From NCBI GenBank assembly GCA_027486585.1, contig JAIXOU010000027.1, positions 62,001 through 126,000 on the forward strand: 64,000 nucleotides of DNA, read 5' to 3'. Below are positions 55,126 to 63,522 of this stretch, piece after piece. Position 1 is the stretch's first letter. The number at the start of each line of letters is the position of its first letter. The DNA comes from Verrucomicrobiaceae bacterium (lineage in GTDB: Bacteria > Verrucomicrobiota > Verrucomicrobiia > Verrucomicrobiales > Verrucomicrobiaceae). The notes under the pieces are model-generated. The model saw only the letters and a program-made list of their open reading frames with translations, searched no databases and was not told where the DNA came from. The position numbers and the translations under genes were made by a program.

Positions 55126-55905
55126 ATGTCTTCTATTTTTGAACTTTTTTCTCTCCAAGGTAAAACCGCTGTCGTCATCGGAGGCACCGGCGAGCTCTGT
55201 GGTGCCATCGCTGGTGGCTTTGCCAATGCCGGAGCGGAGGTCGTGCTGGTCGGCCGTGATCCTGCGAAGGCAGAAAAAGGTCTGGACGCTATTCATGCGG
55301 CTGGTAGTAAAGGCTATTTCGTCAGCGCCGATGCTTCCCGTAAAGCCGATCTACAGTTGCTGCTGGATCAGGTGCAGGAGCGCTCTGGCGGCTGCCAAAT
55401 CCTGGTCAATGGCGCTGGCGTCAATTCAGCGACTCCGTTTCTCGACATCTCTGAAGAAGAGTATGACCGGATCATGAATATTAACACCAAAGGCGTGTTT
55501 TTGGCCTGCCAAGTCTTTGGCAAATACTTCGTAGAAAACAAGATCCCAGCTTCGATCATCAATCTGGGTTCCATGTCTGGACTCATGCCTCTCAGCCGTG
55601 TCTTCACTTACAGCATGTCAAAAGGCGCGGTGCATAATCTGAGCAAGAATCTGGCCCGCGAATGGGCACCGCTGGGCATCCGCGTGAACACTCTGGTGCC
55701 TGGCTTTTTCCCCGCTGAACAGAACCGCAAGGTGCTAACACCTGAGCGTGTGGAAAACATCATGCGCCACACCCCAGCAAACCGCTTTGGCGAATCTCGT
55801 GAGCTGGTCGCTGCCGCGCTTCTGCTGGCCTCCAATGGCGCCAGTTCCTTCATCACCGGCCATGAAATGGTGGTCGATGGCGGCTACAGCTCGATGACCA
55901 TTTAA
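55126..55905 (+). CDS. Short-chain dehydrogenase/reductase
   Basis: 259 residues. The cofactor motif is [11 protein letters not shown] rather than TGxxxGIG, a variant seen in mannonate or fructuronate oxidoreductase-like SDRs. The NGAG and the active-site Ser (NLGSMSG), Tyr and Lys (YSMSK) follow. It uses NAD(P)H on a sugar acid or similar compound. It is followed after 11 bp by the 92-residue gene and then by the TatD-like gene, suggesting one operon. Confidence 0.92.
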   Translation: MSSIFELFSLQGKTAVVIGGTGELCGAIAGGFANAGAEVVLVGRDPAKAEKGLDAIHAAGSKGYFVSADASRKADLQLLLDQVQERSGGCQILVNGAGVNSATPFLDISEEEYDRIMNINTKGVFLACQVFGKYFVENKIPASIINLGSMSGLMPLSRVFTYSMSKGAVHNLSKNLAREWAPLGIRVNTLVPGFFPAEQNRKVLTPERVENIMRHTPANRFGESRELVAAALLLASNGASSFITGHEMVVDGGYSSMTI

Positions 55906-55916
55906 TTGCTACTCTC

Positions 55917-56195
55917 ATGTCTGACTGGACTCCTCCCTCAACGGTGAATCTCGTGGACCTCGGGTTCATGGATGCGCGCAGCAAGCTGATCGACCTTGCT
56001 GCCTTCCTAGACCGTGTGCAACGCGCTAATCAGACCGACGACTTCCGCGTTCAAGCCCTGACAAACGCCATCGCCCTGCTGTCTCTGAACGAGCCAACAC
56101 GAGCCAAGGAGGTGCTTCTGAGCTTCAGCGATCCCAGCGCTGACCCCATCGAAAAAGCCACCATGCAGGGCGCGATCGGAGCGTATCGCGTATAA
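55917..56195 (+). CDS. Small helical protein, possibly mini-EboA
   Basis: 92 residues, mostly helical (DARSKLIDLAAFLDRVQRAN, DFRVQALTNAIALLSL split by short turns). It stands directly before a TatD-like gene of the kind found in ebo (metabolite-traffic) operons, where an EboA-type HEAT-like protein precedes EboB. EboA is usually over 200 residues, so this would be a reduced version. The resemblance is weak, so the label is tentative. Confidence 0.55.
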   Translation: MSDWTPPSTVNLVDLGFMDARSKLIDLAAFLDRVQRANQTDDFRVQALTNAIALLSLNEPTRAKEVLLSFSDPSADPIEKATMQGAIGAYRV

Positions 56196-56208
56196 ACTCA
56201 CCTTCCCC

Positions 56209-57009
56209 ATGAACTATATTGAACCACACGGCCACATGGTCAGCCGCACCACGGATGATTACGAGCGCATGGCGCTGGCGGGATGTCAGGCGATTTGTGA
56301 GCCCGCGTTTTGGGCCGGGTTTGATCGGGCCTCAGCCGACGGCTTTTATGATTACTTCCGCCAGATCACAGAATATGAACCCAAGCGTGCAGCGAGGTTT
56401 GGCATCAAGCATTTTTCCTGGCTCTGCATCAATCCCAAAGAAGCTGAAGACACCAAGTTGGCCGAGGAAGTAATCGGGCTGATTCCGCAGTTCATCGATA
56501 AACCGGGCGTGCTGGGCATTGGCGAGATTGGCCTTAACAAGAACAGCCGCAATGAGCTGCGCATCTTCGAGCAGCATGTTCAGGTGGCGCAGGATTACGA
56601 TCAACTTGTTCTAATCCATACGCCACATTTGGAAGATAAACTCAAGGGCACCAAACTGATCGTGGATGCGCTGAAAAACTTCCCAAAGATCAAGCCTGAG
56701 CGTGTGATCATCGACCATGTCGAAGAGCACACCATTGATCATGTCCTGGATCAGGGATTCTGGGCAGGCATCACCCTCTATCCAGAGAGTAAATGCACGC
56801 CGAATCGCGCCATCGACATGCTCGAGCACCGTCATGCTGAACGGATCTGGATGAACAGTGCCTGTGACTGGGGCATCAGTGATCCACTGGCTGTGCCAAA
56901 GACCATGCAGGTCATGCGCCAGCGCGGCTGGACAGCGGAGATGATCCAGCAGGTGGCCTATGAAAACCCGGTCGCCTTCATGGGGCAGAGCGGGAAGTTT
57001 CATCTCTAA
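56209..57009 (+). CDS. TatD-family hydrolase (ebo-type)
   Basis: 266 residues. The metal-binding pattern begins HGHMVSRT instead of HxH-L, then IGEIG with the Glu ligand, LIHTPH with a His, IDHVEEH, and the final D in ACDWGISDP. This is the branch seen in ebo/edb operons for algal and terpene or indole-alkaloid traffic in other bacteria, not the DNase TatD itself. The rest of the ebo set (UbiA prenyltransferase, phosphatase) is not seen here. It ends 5 bp before the convergent LptF/G gene. Confidence 0.8.
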   Translation: MNYIEPHGHMVSRTTDDYERMALAGCQAICEPAFWAGFDRASADGFYDYFRQITEYEPKRAARFGIKHFSWLCINPKEAEDTKLAEEVIGLIPQFIDKPGVLGIGEIGLNKNSRNELRIFEQHVQVAQDYDQLVLIHTPHLEDKLKGTKLIVDALKNFPKIKPERVIIDHVEEHTIDHVLDQGFWAGITLYPESKCTPNRAIDMLEHRHAERIWMNSACDWGISDPLAVPKTMQVMRQRGWTAEMIQQVAYENPVAFMGQSGKFHL

Positions 57010-57014
57010 GTCGG

Positions 57015-58145
57015 CTACTTCCGGCTCAACTTCCAAAAGAGCCAACCGCCAATGCCCAGAAAGAGAACGTTTGGCAGCCACATGATCAGATGCGGCATAG
57101 AGCCTGGCTGATCATTGAGCGTGTCGGCAAAGATGATGAACCCAATGTAAACCGTGGCGGTCATGAGACTGAGCGCAAACCCAGTCGAAGTTTCACGCCT
57201 CTGAGCCGTCACACCCAGCGGAATGCCAACAAGAGCAAAGGTGAAGCAGGCCAAGGAAAAGCTAAAGCGTTTGTGCAACTCCGTGCGGGATTGTGAAACT
57301 TGCTTTGGGTCCATTTTGAGACGTGTCACCGAATCCACGGCTTGATCCACTTCATCCGATAACGCCGAAGTGGTTTTCATGCTAGCATTCACCCTCACCG
57401 AACTATTGCGCAGCCGCGACATGGGGAATGTGAGCGCTGTTTTGGCAGCGTTTAGGAACTCGATCTTTTCCACCTTCTTATCTGGCGTGTGGCTGATAGC
57501 CTCGATGTGCGCATTGTAGAGACGCATGGTGAAGTCGAGCACGCCGGGGGCAGTCTCTAAAACGGCACGATCAGCACGGATGATGCGCTTGGCCAGCGAG
57601 CCTTGCATTTCAATGATGGTCAGGTCGGTGAGCTTGCGGCCGTCACGCTGCTCGGTGTAGATGCGGAATCCAGGGACTTTTTCCAGGACCAGCCCTGGCT
57701 GAAAGAGTGACTCCGGATTCTCTAAAGCAACCTCATAAAAGAGCATCTTCATGCGGTTCTTTGCCATGGGCGCAATATCGACATTCACCCAATAACAAAC
57801 GCCTGAGAGTGCGAGAGAGAGCACGAAGACGGAGGCACAAATGCGCGGCATGGACCAGCCAGTCATGCGAAGAGAGACCAATTCGTTGTCGGCGGAGAGA
57901 CGGCCAAACACCAGCAGAATGGAGGTCAGGAACGCCCATGGAATGGTGAAGATCAGCGAAAAAGGGATGATGAGTGCGACAAACTCAGCAATGACCGCAA
58001 AGGGCAACTGGGTGCCGCCAAGCAACTCGTCCAGCTTCTTATAGACATTCCCCAAAACCATGACGCCGCATAGCAGTAGGACACCCATCAGCGTGGCTGA
58101 GAGGACTTGCCTGCCAAGATAACGGTCAAAAATGCGGGAGAACAT
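57015..58145 (-). CDS. LptF/LptG-family LPS permease
   Basis: 376 residues from the ATG at 58145 (MFSRIFDRYLGRQ is the standard start; the frame reaches to 58187). Three N-terminal helices, a periplasmic beta-jellyroll (residues ~130-260) and three C-terminal helices match LptF/G. It moves LPS out of the inner membrane with LptB and LptC. Only one of the pair is in the window. It neighbours the heptose-pathway fusion and the epimerase, both of surface-sugar type. Confidence 0.9.
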   Translation of the reverse strand: MFSRIFDRYLGRQVLSATLMGVLLLCGVMVLGNVYKKLDELLGGTQLPFAVIAEFVALIIPFSLIFTIPWAFLTSILLVFGRLSADNELVSLRMTGWSMPRICASVFVLSLALSGVCYWVNVDIAPMAKNRMKMLFYEVALENPESLFQPGLVLEKVPGFRIYTEQRDGRKLTDLTIIEMQGSLAKRIIRADRAVLETAPGVLDFTMRLYNAHIEAISHTPDKKVEKIEFLNAAKTALTFPMSRLRNSSVRVNASMKTTSALSDEVDQAVDSVTRLKMDPKQVSQSRTELHKRFSFSLACFTFALVGIPLGVTAQRRETSTGFALSLMTATVYIGFIIFADTLNDQPGSMPHLIMWLPNVLFLGIGGWLFWKLSRK

Positions 58146-58220
58146 GGGAGCTGTAGGCTGTGTCTTTAAAACTGAGCTGGCTATCACGCAAGCGCCCAGA
58201 CGGGGTTCGGCACAGCGGTT

Positions 58221-59297
58221 TCAACCTTTTCGCGGCCACTCCGCCAGCACTTTTGGCAGAAGCTTATGTTCCTCGACCTTGATGCGCTGATGCAACTCTT
58301 CCGCCGAGTCACCGACCAGGATCGGCACCTTGGCCTGGGCAAGGATGTGTCCTGCATCAATCTCAGCCGTCACCAGATGCACGGTGCAGCCGGTCTCCAG
58401 CTCCCCCTCATCAATAGCATCTTGAACCGCACGTGCGCCTTTAAACTTTGGCAAAAGACTGGGATGCACATTGACGATACGTTCAGCAAAGGCGCTGAGC
58501 ATGGGCTCCTTCAAAATGCGCATGAAGCCGGCCAAAACGACCACCTCTACCTGCGCACGCTGCAAATGCTCAACGATCTCCTTGTGAGCAGATTCGTGCA
58601 AGCGGCGGGGATTATGACCACCATCGACAAACAAGGCTGGCACATTCGCCGACTTGGCGGTTTTCAAGAACATGGAATCCTTTTCATCTGAAATGGCCAC
58701 GACGACTTCGGCATCGAGCTCATGTTCGTCAATGGCCTTTAGAATGGCCTTCAGATTGGACCCAACGCCAGAACCTAGAATGCCTAAACGAAGAGGGCCG
58801 ACTCCATCAGCAGGCTTGGTCATGCGCTCAATGGTCTTGGTCGTGGATCGCCCCGTCACCAGAGGTAGGATGCTAATCTGACTGCGAGCGGCCTTCAGTG
58901 CAGCCAGTTCCTCAGCATTCAGCGAGTCCACAGTATAGTCACCGCCCTTGGCATAGATGTGAGGGCGGATTGCTTCAATGAGAGCCGTGGCGCGCATATC
59001 ACCAAAGATGACCACGGCATCCACCGCACGCAGAGCCGCCATGACTTCAGCACGATCTCGCTCACGATTGACTGGACGTGAGGGCCCCTTCAGTTCACGC
59101 ACGGAAGCATCTGAATTCAGGGCCACGACCATGGCATCCCCCAGCGCGCGAGCTTGATTCAGGTAACGGACATGACCTGCGTGCAAAAGATCAAAGCAGC
59201 CGTTGGTAAAAACCAACTTTTTACCCTTGGCATCCAATTGGTCACGTAAGACGCGTACCTCTGCGGGCGTCATGGGTTGATAGACATCTTCGGGCAT
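58221..59297 (-). CDS. RfaE2-type heptose-1-phosphate nucleotidyltransferase fused to GAR transformylase (PurN)
   Basis: 358 residues. The first ~150 are a cytidylyltransferase-like domain with TNGCFDLLHAGHV (HxGH motif at 39-42) and the terminal TGRSTT, as in the C-terminal half of HldE/RfaE2. The remainder (from about 168) is PurN: GSGVGSN (175-181), catalytic Asn276 and His278 in NVHPS, and Asp314 in the IDAGH segment. The Asn-Asp spacing equals that of E. coli PurN (106 to 144). The two enzymes belong to LPS-heptose and purine synthesis respectively; a fusion of this kind is not standard. Confidence 0.93.
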   Translation of the reverse strand: MPEDVYQPMTPAEVRVLRDQLDAKGKKLVFTNGCFDLLHAGHVRYLNQARALGDAMVVALNSDASVRELKGPSRPVNRERDRAEVMAALRAVDAVVIFGDMRATALIEAIRPHIYAKGGDYTVDSLNAEELAALKAARSQISILPLVTGRSTTKTIERMTKPADGVGPLRLGILGSGVGSNLKAILKAIDEHELDAEVVVAISDEKDSMFLKTAKSANVPALFVDGGHNPRRLHESAHKEIVEHLQRAQVEVVVLAGFMRILKEPMLSAFAERIVNVHPSLLPKFKGARAVQDAIDEGELETGCTVHLVTAEIDAGHILAQAKVPILVGDSAEELHQRIKVEEHKLLPKVLAEWPRKG

Positions 59298-59318
59298 GAG
59301 ACGAAATTCAGATTTGTC

Positions 59319-60290
59319 TTAGCAAACAACCACACCTTCCGTCCGCATCTGGCGGAACCATTCGACATACTTCGGCACGCCTTGGGCGATGGTTGTGGTT
59401 GGTTTGAAATGAAGCAGTGACTGCGCTTTGCTGACGTCGGCTGAGGTCAAGGGCACATCACCCGGCTGCTCAGAGAGTTGATTGATGATGGCCTTTTTAC
59501 CTACCGCCTCTTCAATGGTAGCGATCAGGTCATTCAGGGTCACTGTCTGCGAACCGCCCAAGTTAAAAATGTCGCAGATCGGCCCCGAGCGGTAATTCAG
59601 CGCACCGACAATACCGTCCACAATGTCACTGATAAAGGTGTAATCGCGCGCGGTATGTCCGTCGCCATATTTGTCGATCGGCATGCCATCTTCAATCAAA
59701 CGGCTGAATTTAGAAATGGCCAAATCAGGCCTCTGACGGGGTCCATAGACCGTAAAGAAGCGCAGAGACACCGTCTTAATGTCGTAAAGGTGGCTGTAGT
59801 TCGAGCACATCTGCTCACCTGCCATCTTCGTCATCGCATAAGGGCTGATGGTTTGCAGAATCGGATCTTCTTCGGCAAAAGGCACTTTTTTGTTCACCCC
59901 ATAAACAGAGGAACTGCTGGCAAAGACGAAATTTTTGCAGCCCGTGCGGCGAGACGCCTCCAGGAGATTGAAGGTGCCCTTGATATTCGTATCGATATAT
60001 AGCTCAGGATGCTCAATGGATGGCCGCACCCCTGCGCGAGCTGCCAGATGGATCACCGAATCAAAGCGTCCCTTCTCAAACACCTGCTGGATAAAGGCAG
60101 AATCGGTCAAATCCCCCTCGTAGCAGGTCACCTGGTCCGCAAAGCCACGAACGTTTGCCCGCTTAATGGCTGGATTGTAGTAATCATTGAAAGAGTCGAG
60201 GATGGACACATGCCCTGCCCCGCTCTTCAGCAGACGCTCGACCGTATGGGAACCAATGAAACCGGCGCCGCCGGTGACCAAAATATTCAT
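59319..60290 (-). CDS. NAD-dependent nucleotide-sugar epimerase/dehydratase
   Basis: 323 residues. The extended SDR N-terminus TGGAGFIGSH binds NAD; the active site is the SSSSVYG / YAMTK pair (Tyr-x3-Lys). It best resembles UDP-glucuronate 4-epimerase or related enzymes in LPS and capsule synthesis. An AGAGGCTC stretch before the ATG is a rare Shine-Dalgarno-like sequence. It is the first gene of a minus-strand run with the RfaE2-PurN fusion (21 bp apart). Confidence 0.9.
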   Translation of the reverse strand: MNILVTGGAGFIGSHTVERLLKSGAGHVSILDSFNDYYNPAIKRANVRGFADQVTCYEGDLTDSAFIQQVFEKGRFDSVIHLAARAGVRPSIEHPELYIDTNIKGTFNLLEASRRTGCKNFVFASSSSVYGVNKKVPFAEEDPILQTISPYAMTKMAGEQMCSNYSHLYDIKTVSLRFFTVYGPRQRPDLAISKFSRLIEDGMPIDKYGDGHTARDYTFISDIVDGIVGALNYRSGPICDIFNLGGSQTVTLNDLIATIEEAVGKKAIINQLSEQPGDVPLTSADVSKAQSLLHFKPTTTIAQGVPKYVEWFRQMRTEGVVVC

Positions 60291-60376
60291 GAGCCTCTAC
60301 GATTCAGGCGGAGACAGCAGTTTGCAAGCACGTCCTATCAATCCAAGTTCGCTGGCAGAAAATCAAGTCGCGGAAC

Positions 60377-61279
60377 TTACATCACATCCAGCTCTGGCTT
60401 GAAGTCAGCCGCGTGGTAGGAGCTGCGCACCAAGGGTGCACTGGCGACATGGCGGAAGCCTTTTTTGCGAGCGATCTCTTTGTAATTGGCAAAGGTATCG
60501 GGGTGAATGTACTCAATGACTGGAAGATGCTGGGCTGATGGCCGCAAGTACTGGCCAAGGGTTAGCACAGTGACTCCATGCTCCAAAAGGTCGTCCATGG
60601 CTTGAAAAAGCTCCACTTCGGTCTCGCCCAAGCCAAGCATCAAGCCGCTTTTGGTGGCGCATTTGCTGCCCATTTCAGCCGCCATTTCTTTGGCACGTTT
60701 CAGCACGTGGAGACTGCGATGATACTGGGCACGACTGCGAACCAAGGGCGTCAAACGTTCCACCGTTTCCAAATTGTGATTGAAGATATGCGGGCGGGCC
60801 TTCATGACGACTTCTAGGGCATCGTCTTTGTCGTTGAAGTCAGGCACAAGGATCTCAATCGTGATGCCAGGCACCGCAGCGCGGACAGCTTCGATGGTTT
60901 TAGCAAAGTGATCGGCACCGCCATCCTTCACATCATCACGGGCGACGGCCGTGATGACGATGTGATTCAATCCCAAACGCTTGGTCGCCTCGGCGACGCG
61001 CTGTGGCTCATCGGCTTCGAGAGCAAAGGGTTTCGCTGTTTTTACGGCGCAAAATCCACAGGCGCGAGTGCAGCGATCTCCGGCGATCATGAAGGTAGCC
61101 GTTCCCTGACTCCAACATTCCCAGCGGTTCGGGCATTGCGCCTCTTCACAAACTGTGTGGAGTTTTAAATCTGAAATGAGGGACTTGGTGCTCCAAAAAA
61201 CCGGATCACGCGGCAACTTCACGCGAATCCAATCCGGTTTTTTATCGGTATGCAGGGCGGGGTCAATTTTGCAGGACAT
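60377..61279 (-). CDS. lipA: Lipoyl synthase
   Basis: 300 residues from the ATG at 61279 (MSCKID); the frame runs to 61318. The auxiliary cluster CEEAQCPNRWEC and the radical SAM motif CTRACGFC are complete, and the C-terminal RSSYHA motif is present. It inserts two sulfur atoms into protein-bound octanoyl groups. No lipB is adjacent. The 60291-60376 gap holds nothing notable. Confidence 0.95.
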   Translation of the reverse strand: MSCKIDPALHTDKKPDWIRVKLPRDPVFWSTKSLISDLKLHTVCEEAQCPNRWECWSQGTATFMIAGDRCTRACGFCAVKTAKPFALEADEPQRVAEATKRLGLNHIVITAVARDDVKDGGADHFAKTIEAVRAAVPGITIEILVPDFNDKDDALEVVMKARPHIFNHNLETVERLTPLVRSRAQYHRSLHVLKRAKEMAAEMGSKCATKSGLMLGLGETEVELFQAMDDLLEHGVTVLTLGQYLRPSAQHLPVIEYIHPDTFANYKEIARKKGFRHVASAPLVRSSYHAADFKPELDVM

Positions 61280-61413
61280 TGAGAACTGAACGAATGGCCT
61301 ATGATCTCCAGATGACAAGAACCGATTGTGGGAAAGGTCGAAAAAGACTGTCTCTAGAGTCTTTCTTAGAAGCCCAATTTTGTGTCTTGGAGGTTTAGAA
61401 AGAGGCTCATAGT

Positions 61414-62265
61414 CTATTCAAAAAACCGAACTCTAAAGTCCCCATTCAGCAATGGCAAACGCTCATAGGAACGTGATTCTCGGGCTGAGAATGACACTTG
61501 ACCTTCAGTCTGCTGTGGCAACGACAAATGATGCACGCCAGTGGCGTCATGCCATTCGATCAGATCAGGACTACCCAGACCACCACGTTTGACCTTACCA
61601 TTAAGACCACCGGGTAAAAAAGCCGTTTCGCCCCTAACTTCGATCTCAAAGGTGGCAGCTTTCACCAGCGCTGGTTGATTGAAGCCCTTTCTTTCCGACA
61701 GGGGCACTTGAGCAAGCCCCAGGCTATCGGACGCCATGCTGCCGCTAAGTTCGAGGCTAACCATGTGACAGACCAACAGCATGCGCCGAGAATCTCTTGC
61801 CAAGGGTGGCTGTCGCGAATCGACCCAACGATTCACGGCGGCAAATCTCATGGCAAAGGCTGAATTGGGCTTGGTTAAATCCGGGTAAATCTGCTCTGCC
61901 TCTTTGCGCACCTTGTCAGCCAATTCAGGGCTATCGGTAAACGTATCATTGGCATTCCAAAGAAAGGGGTCATCGTCATTTTTAAAATGGCGACGTGTTT
62001 CCATCACCCGATTATAGATGGCGGCTAAGGGAGGCCCTTGATTGATGGCCTGACCTTCTGCGGAGCGCGCCGCATTGACTGAACTAGCGAGCAAACGGCC
62101 GATGGCTTCACGCTTCTCCGCCGCTGGCAGAGCCGTCTTCTGTCCGCGATCAAAAGCCCGTTGCCGAGCAATCTCACGATCACGATCAGCCTTATCAAAT
62201 GGATTCTCTGCCAGCGCTAGAGCACTGAACAGGAAGCAGCTAAGGAAGAATCTGTGAAAAGACAT
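61414..62265 (-). CDS. Secreted protein of unknown function
   Basis: 283 residues. A signal peptide ends in LALA, followed by a basic coiled-helical part (DKADRDREIARQRAFDR) and a mixed alpha/beta body with a GLNGKVKRGG turn. I do not recognise the family. It lies between lipA and the RlpA gene on the same strand with gaps of over 50 bp, so it may have its own promoter. Confidence 0.65.
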   Translation of the reverse strand: MSFHRFFLSCFLFSALALAENPFDKADRDREIARQRAFDRGQKTALPAAEKREAIGRLLASSVNAARSAEGQAINQGPPLAAIYNRVMETRRHFKNDDDPFLWNANDTFTDSPELADKVRKEAEQIYPDLTKPNSAFAMRFAAVNRWVDSRQPPLARDSRRMLLVCHMVSLELSGSMASDSLGLAQVPLSERKGFNQPALVKAATFEIEVRGETAFLPGGLNGKVKRGGLGSPDLIEWHDATGVHHLSLPQQTEGQVSFSARESRSYERLPLLNGDFRVRFFE

Positions 62266-62321
62266 TCCCCTTCTTTTAATCCGACACCTCAGATCTGGGA
62301 AGCAAGAACTTTACCAAATCA

Positions 62322-62711
62322 TCATCGCTGCAGCCGCTCTAATCGCACTTTGCAAATGCCATGTCGTGGCGTCAACCCAATGGCTGATGCTGCCGCAGGG
62401 GTCAGATCGATCACACGACCGCGGATGTAAGGCCCACGGTCATTGATCCGAACAATGGCACTCTGTCCTGTGTGTAAATGAGTGACTCTAACCATGGTCC
62501 CCATCGGCCAAGTTCGGTGTGCGGCCACCATTGCCCTGGAAAGATAAGTCTCTCCGCTAGCTGTGCGGTGATCGCGATAAATTGAGGCCATGCCGTCCTG
62601 AACCTGAACCACTCGAGGTTTAGACAGGATCCGTGCAGATTTACGACTACTACAAGCAGAAAGAGCCATGACGAGAATGAGGAGAACGAGCGAATAAATG
62701 CGGGTCATCAC
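62322..62711 (-). CDS. RlpA-like septal-ring lipoprotein
   Basis: 129 residues. Lipobox LSAC (Cys20) and the double-psi barrel core of Rlp[31 protein letters not shown]. RlpA cleaves naked glycan strands at the septum. The protein is shorter than usual and has no SPOR domain, so it would not bind denuded glycans through SPOR. Confidence 0.92.
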   Translation of the reverse strand: MMTRIYSLVLLILVMALSACSSRKSARILSKPRVVQVQDGMASIYRDHRTASGETYLSRAMVAAHRTWPMGTMVRVTHLHTGQSAIVRINDRGPYIRGRVIDLTPAAASAIGLTPRHGICKVRLERLQR

Positions 62712-62796
62712 ACATCTCGATCATTGAAAAAGCTGTAATGCAAGGCTGAAAACCAAGCAAATACGCCTTCCTATTCGTTTAATCGTCTACTTTCAT

Positions 62797-63471
62797 CTAT
62801 TCACCAGGCTTCTCTGCTCCAAAGAACATCATGTGCTGCCAAGGTAGGCCATCGAACTCGCGAACGAGCTTGAAGCCGTTGCTAAGATATTCCTTTTTGA
62901 TCTGTGCCTTGGTCATTTTATGTTCCGGCTTGATGGGCACGCTATCATCCTCTGCACGGAATTCGACCATGACGATGACCCCATCTGGCTTGAGGGCTTT
63001 TTTCATCCCTGCTAACATAGGCTCGGGATAAGAAAACTCGTGATACACGTCCACCAGTAGAATCATATCACAGGAGGCTGGAGGTAATTTAGGGTCATCC
63101 ATCTCACCGATGATGCTAACAATGTTGGTGAGTCCCTTCCCCTCAGCCCGCTGATGTAGCATCTCGATCATTTCAGGCTGCACTTCCACGGCATAAACTT
63201 TACCCTCTTTGCCGACAGCTTCAGCGATGGGCAAGGTATGATATCCATTGCCGCTGCCCATGTCGCAGACACTCATTCCGGGCATTAGCTTGAGCTGCTC
63301 ACGCATGAGCAGGGTGGCCTCTTCTTGATCGCGTTTATGACGAATAAGCCAACTAGCAGCTTCCCAATGCATGGTCCTGGCAATGATGCGCCCCTGATAC
63401 TCGGCAGGAGGCGGCGGTGTCTGCGCGATAAGCAGGGCAGGAAGAAGGAGCAGCAGAGAAAAGCGGATCAT
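62797..63471 (-). CDS. Exported SAM-methyltransferase-like protein
   Basis: 224 residues. A clear signal peptide (MIRFSLLLLLPALLIAQ) precedes a class I methyltransferase fold with DMGSGNGYHTLP as motif I and DMILLVDVYHEF as motif IV. SAM is not expected in the periplasm, so it may bind another ligand or be a relic used for a different reaction. Such exported homologues are known in several bacteria. It stands next to the antiporter-like gene. Confidence 0.85.
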   Translation of the reverse strand: MIRFSLLLLLPALLIAQTPPPPAEYQGRIIARTMHWEAASWLIRHKRDQEEATLLMREQLKLMPGMSVCDMGSGNGYHTLPIAEAVGKEGKVYAVEVQPEMIEMLHQRAEGKGLTNIVSIIGEMDDPKLPPASCDMILLVDVYHEFSYPEPMLAGMKKALKPDGVIVMVEFRAEDDSVPIKPEHKMTKAQIKKEYLSNGFKLVREFDGLPWQHMMFFGAEKPGE

Positions 63472-63522
63472 TGAGACGAAACGGAGGATGAATCGTGTAG
63501 TTCTCAGTTTTTATTCCTCGGA

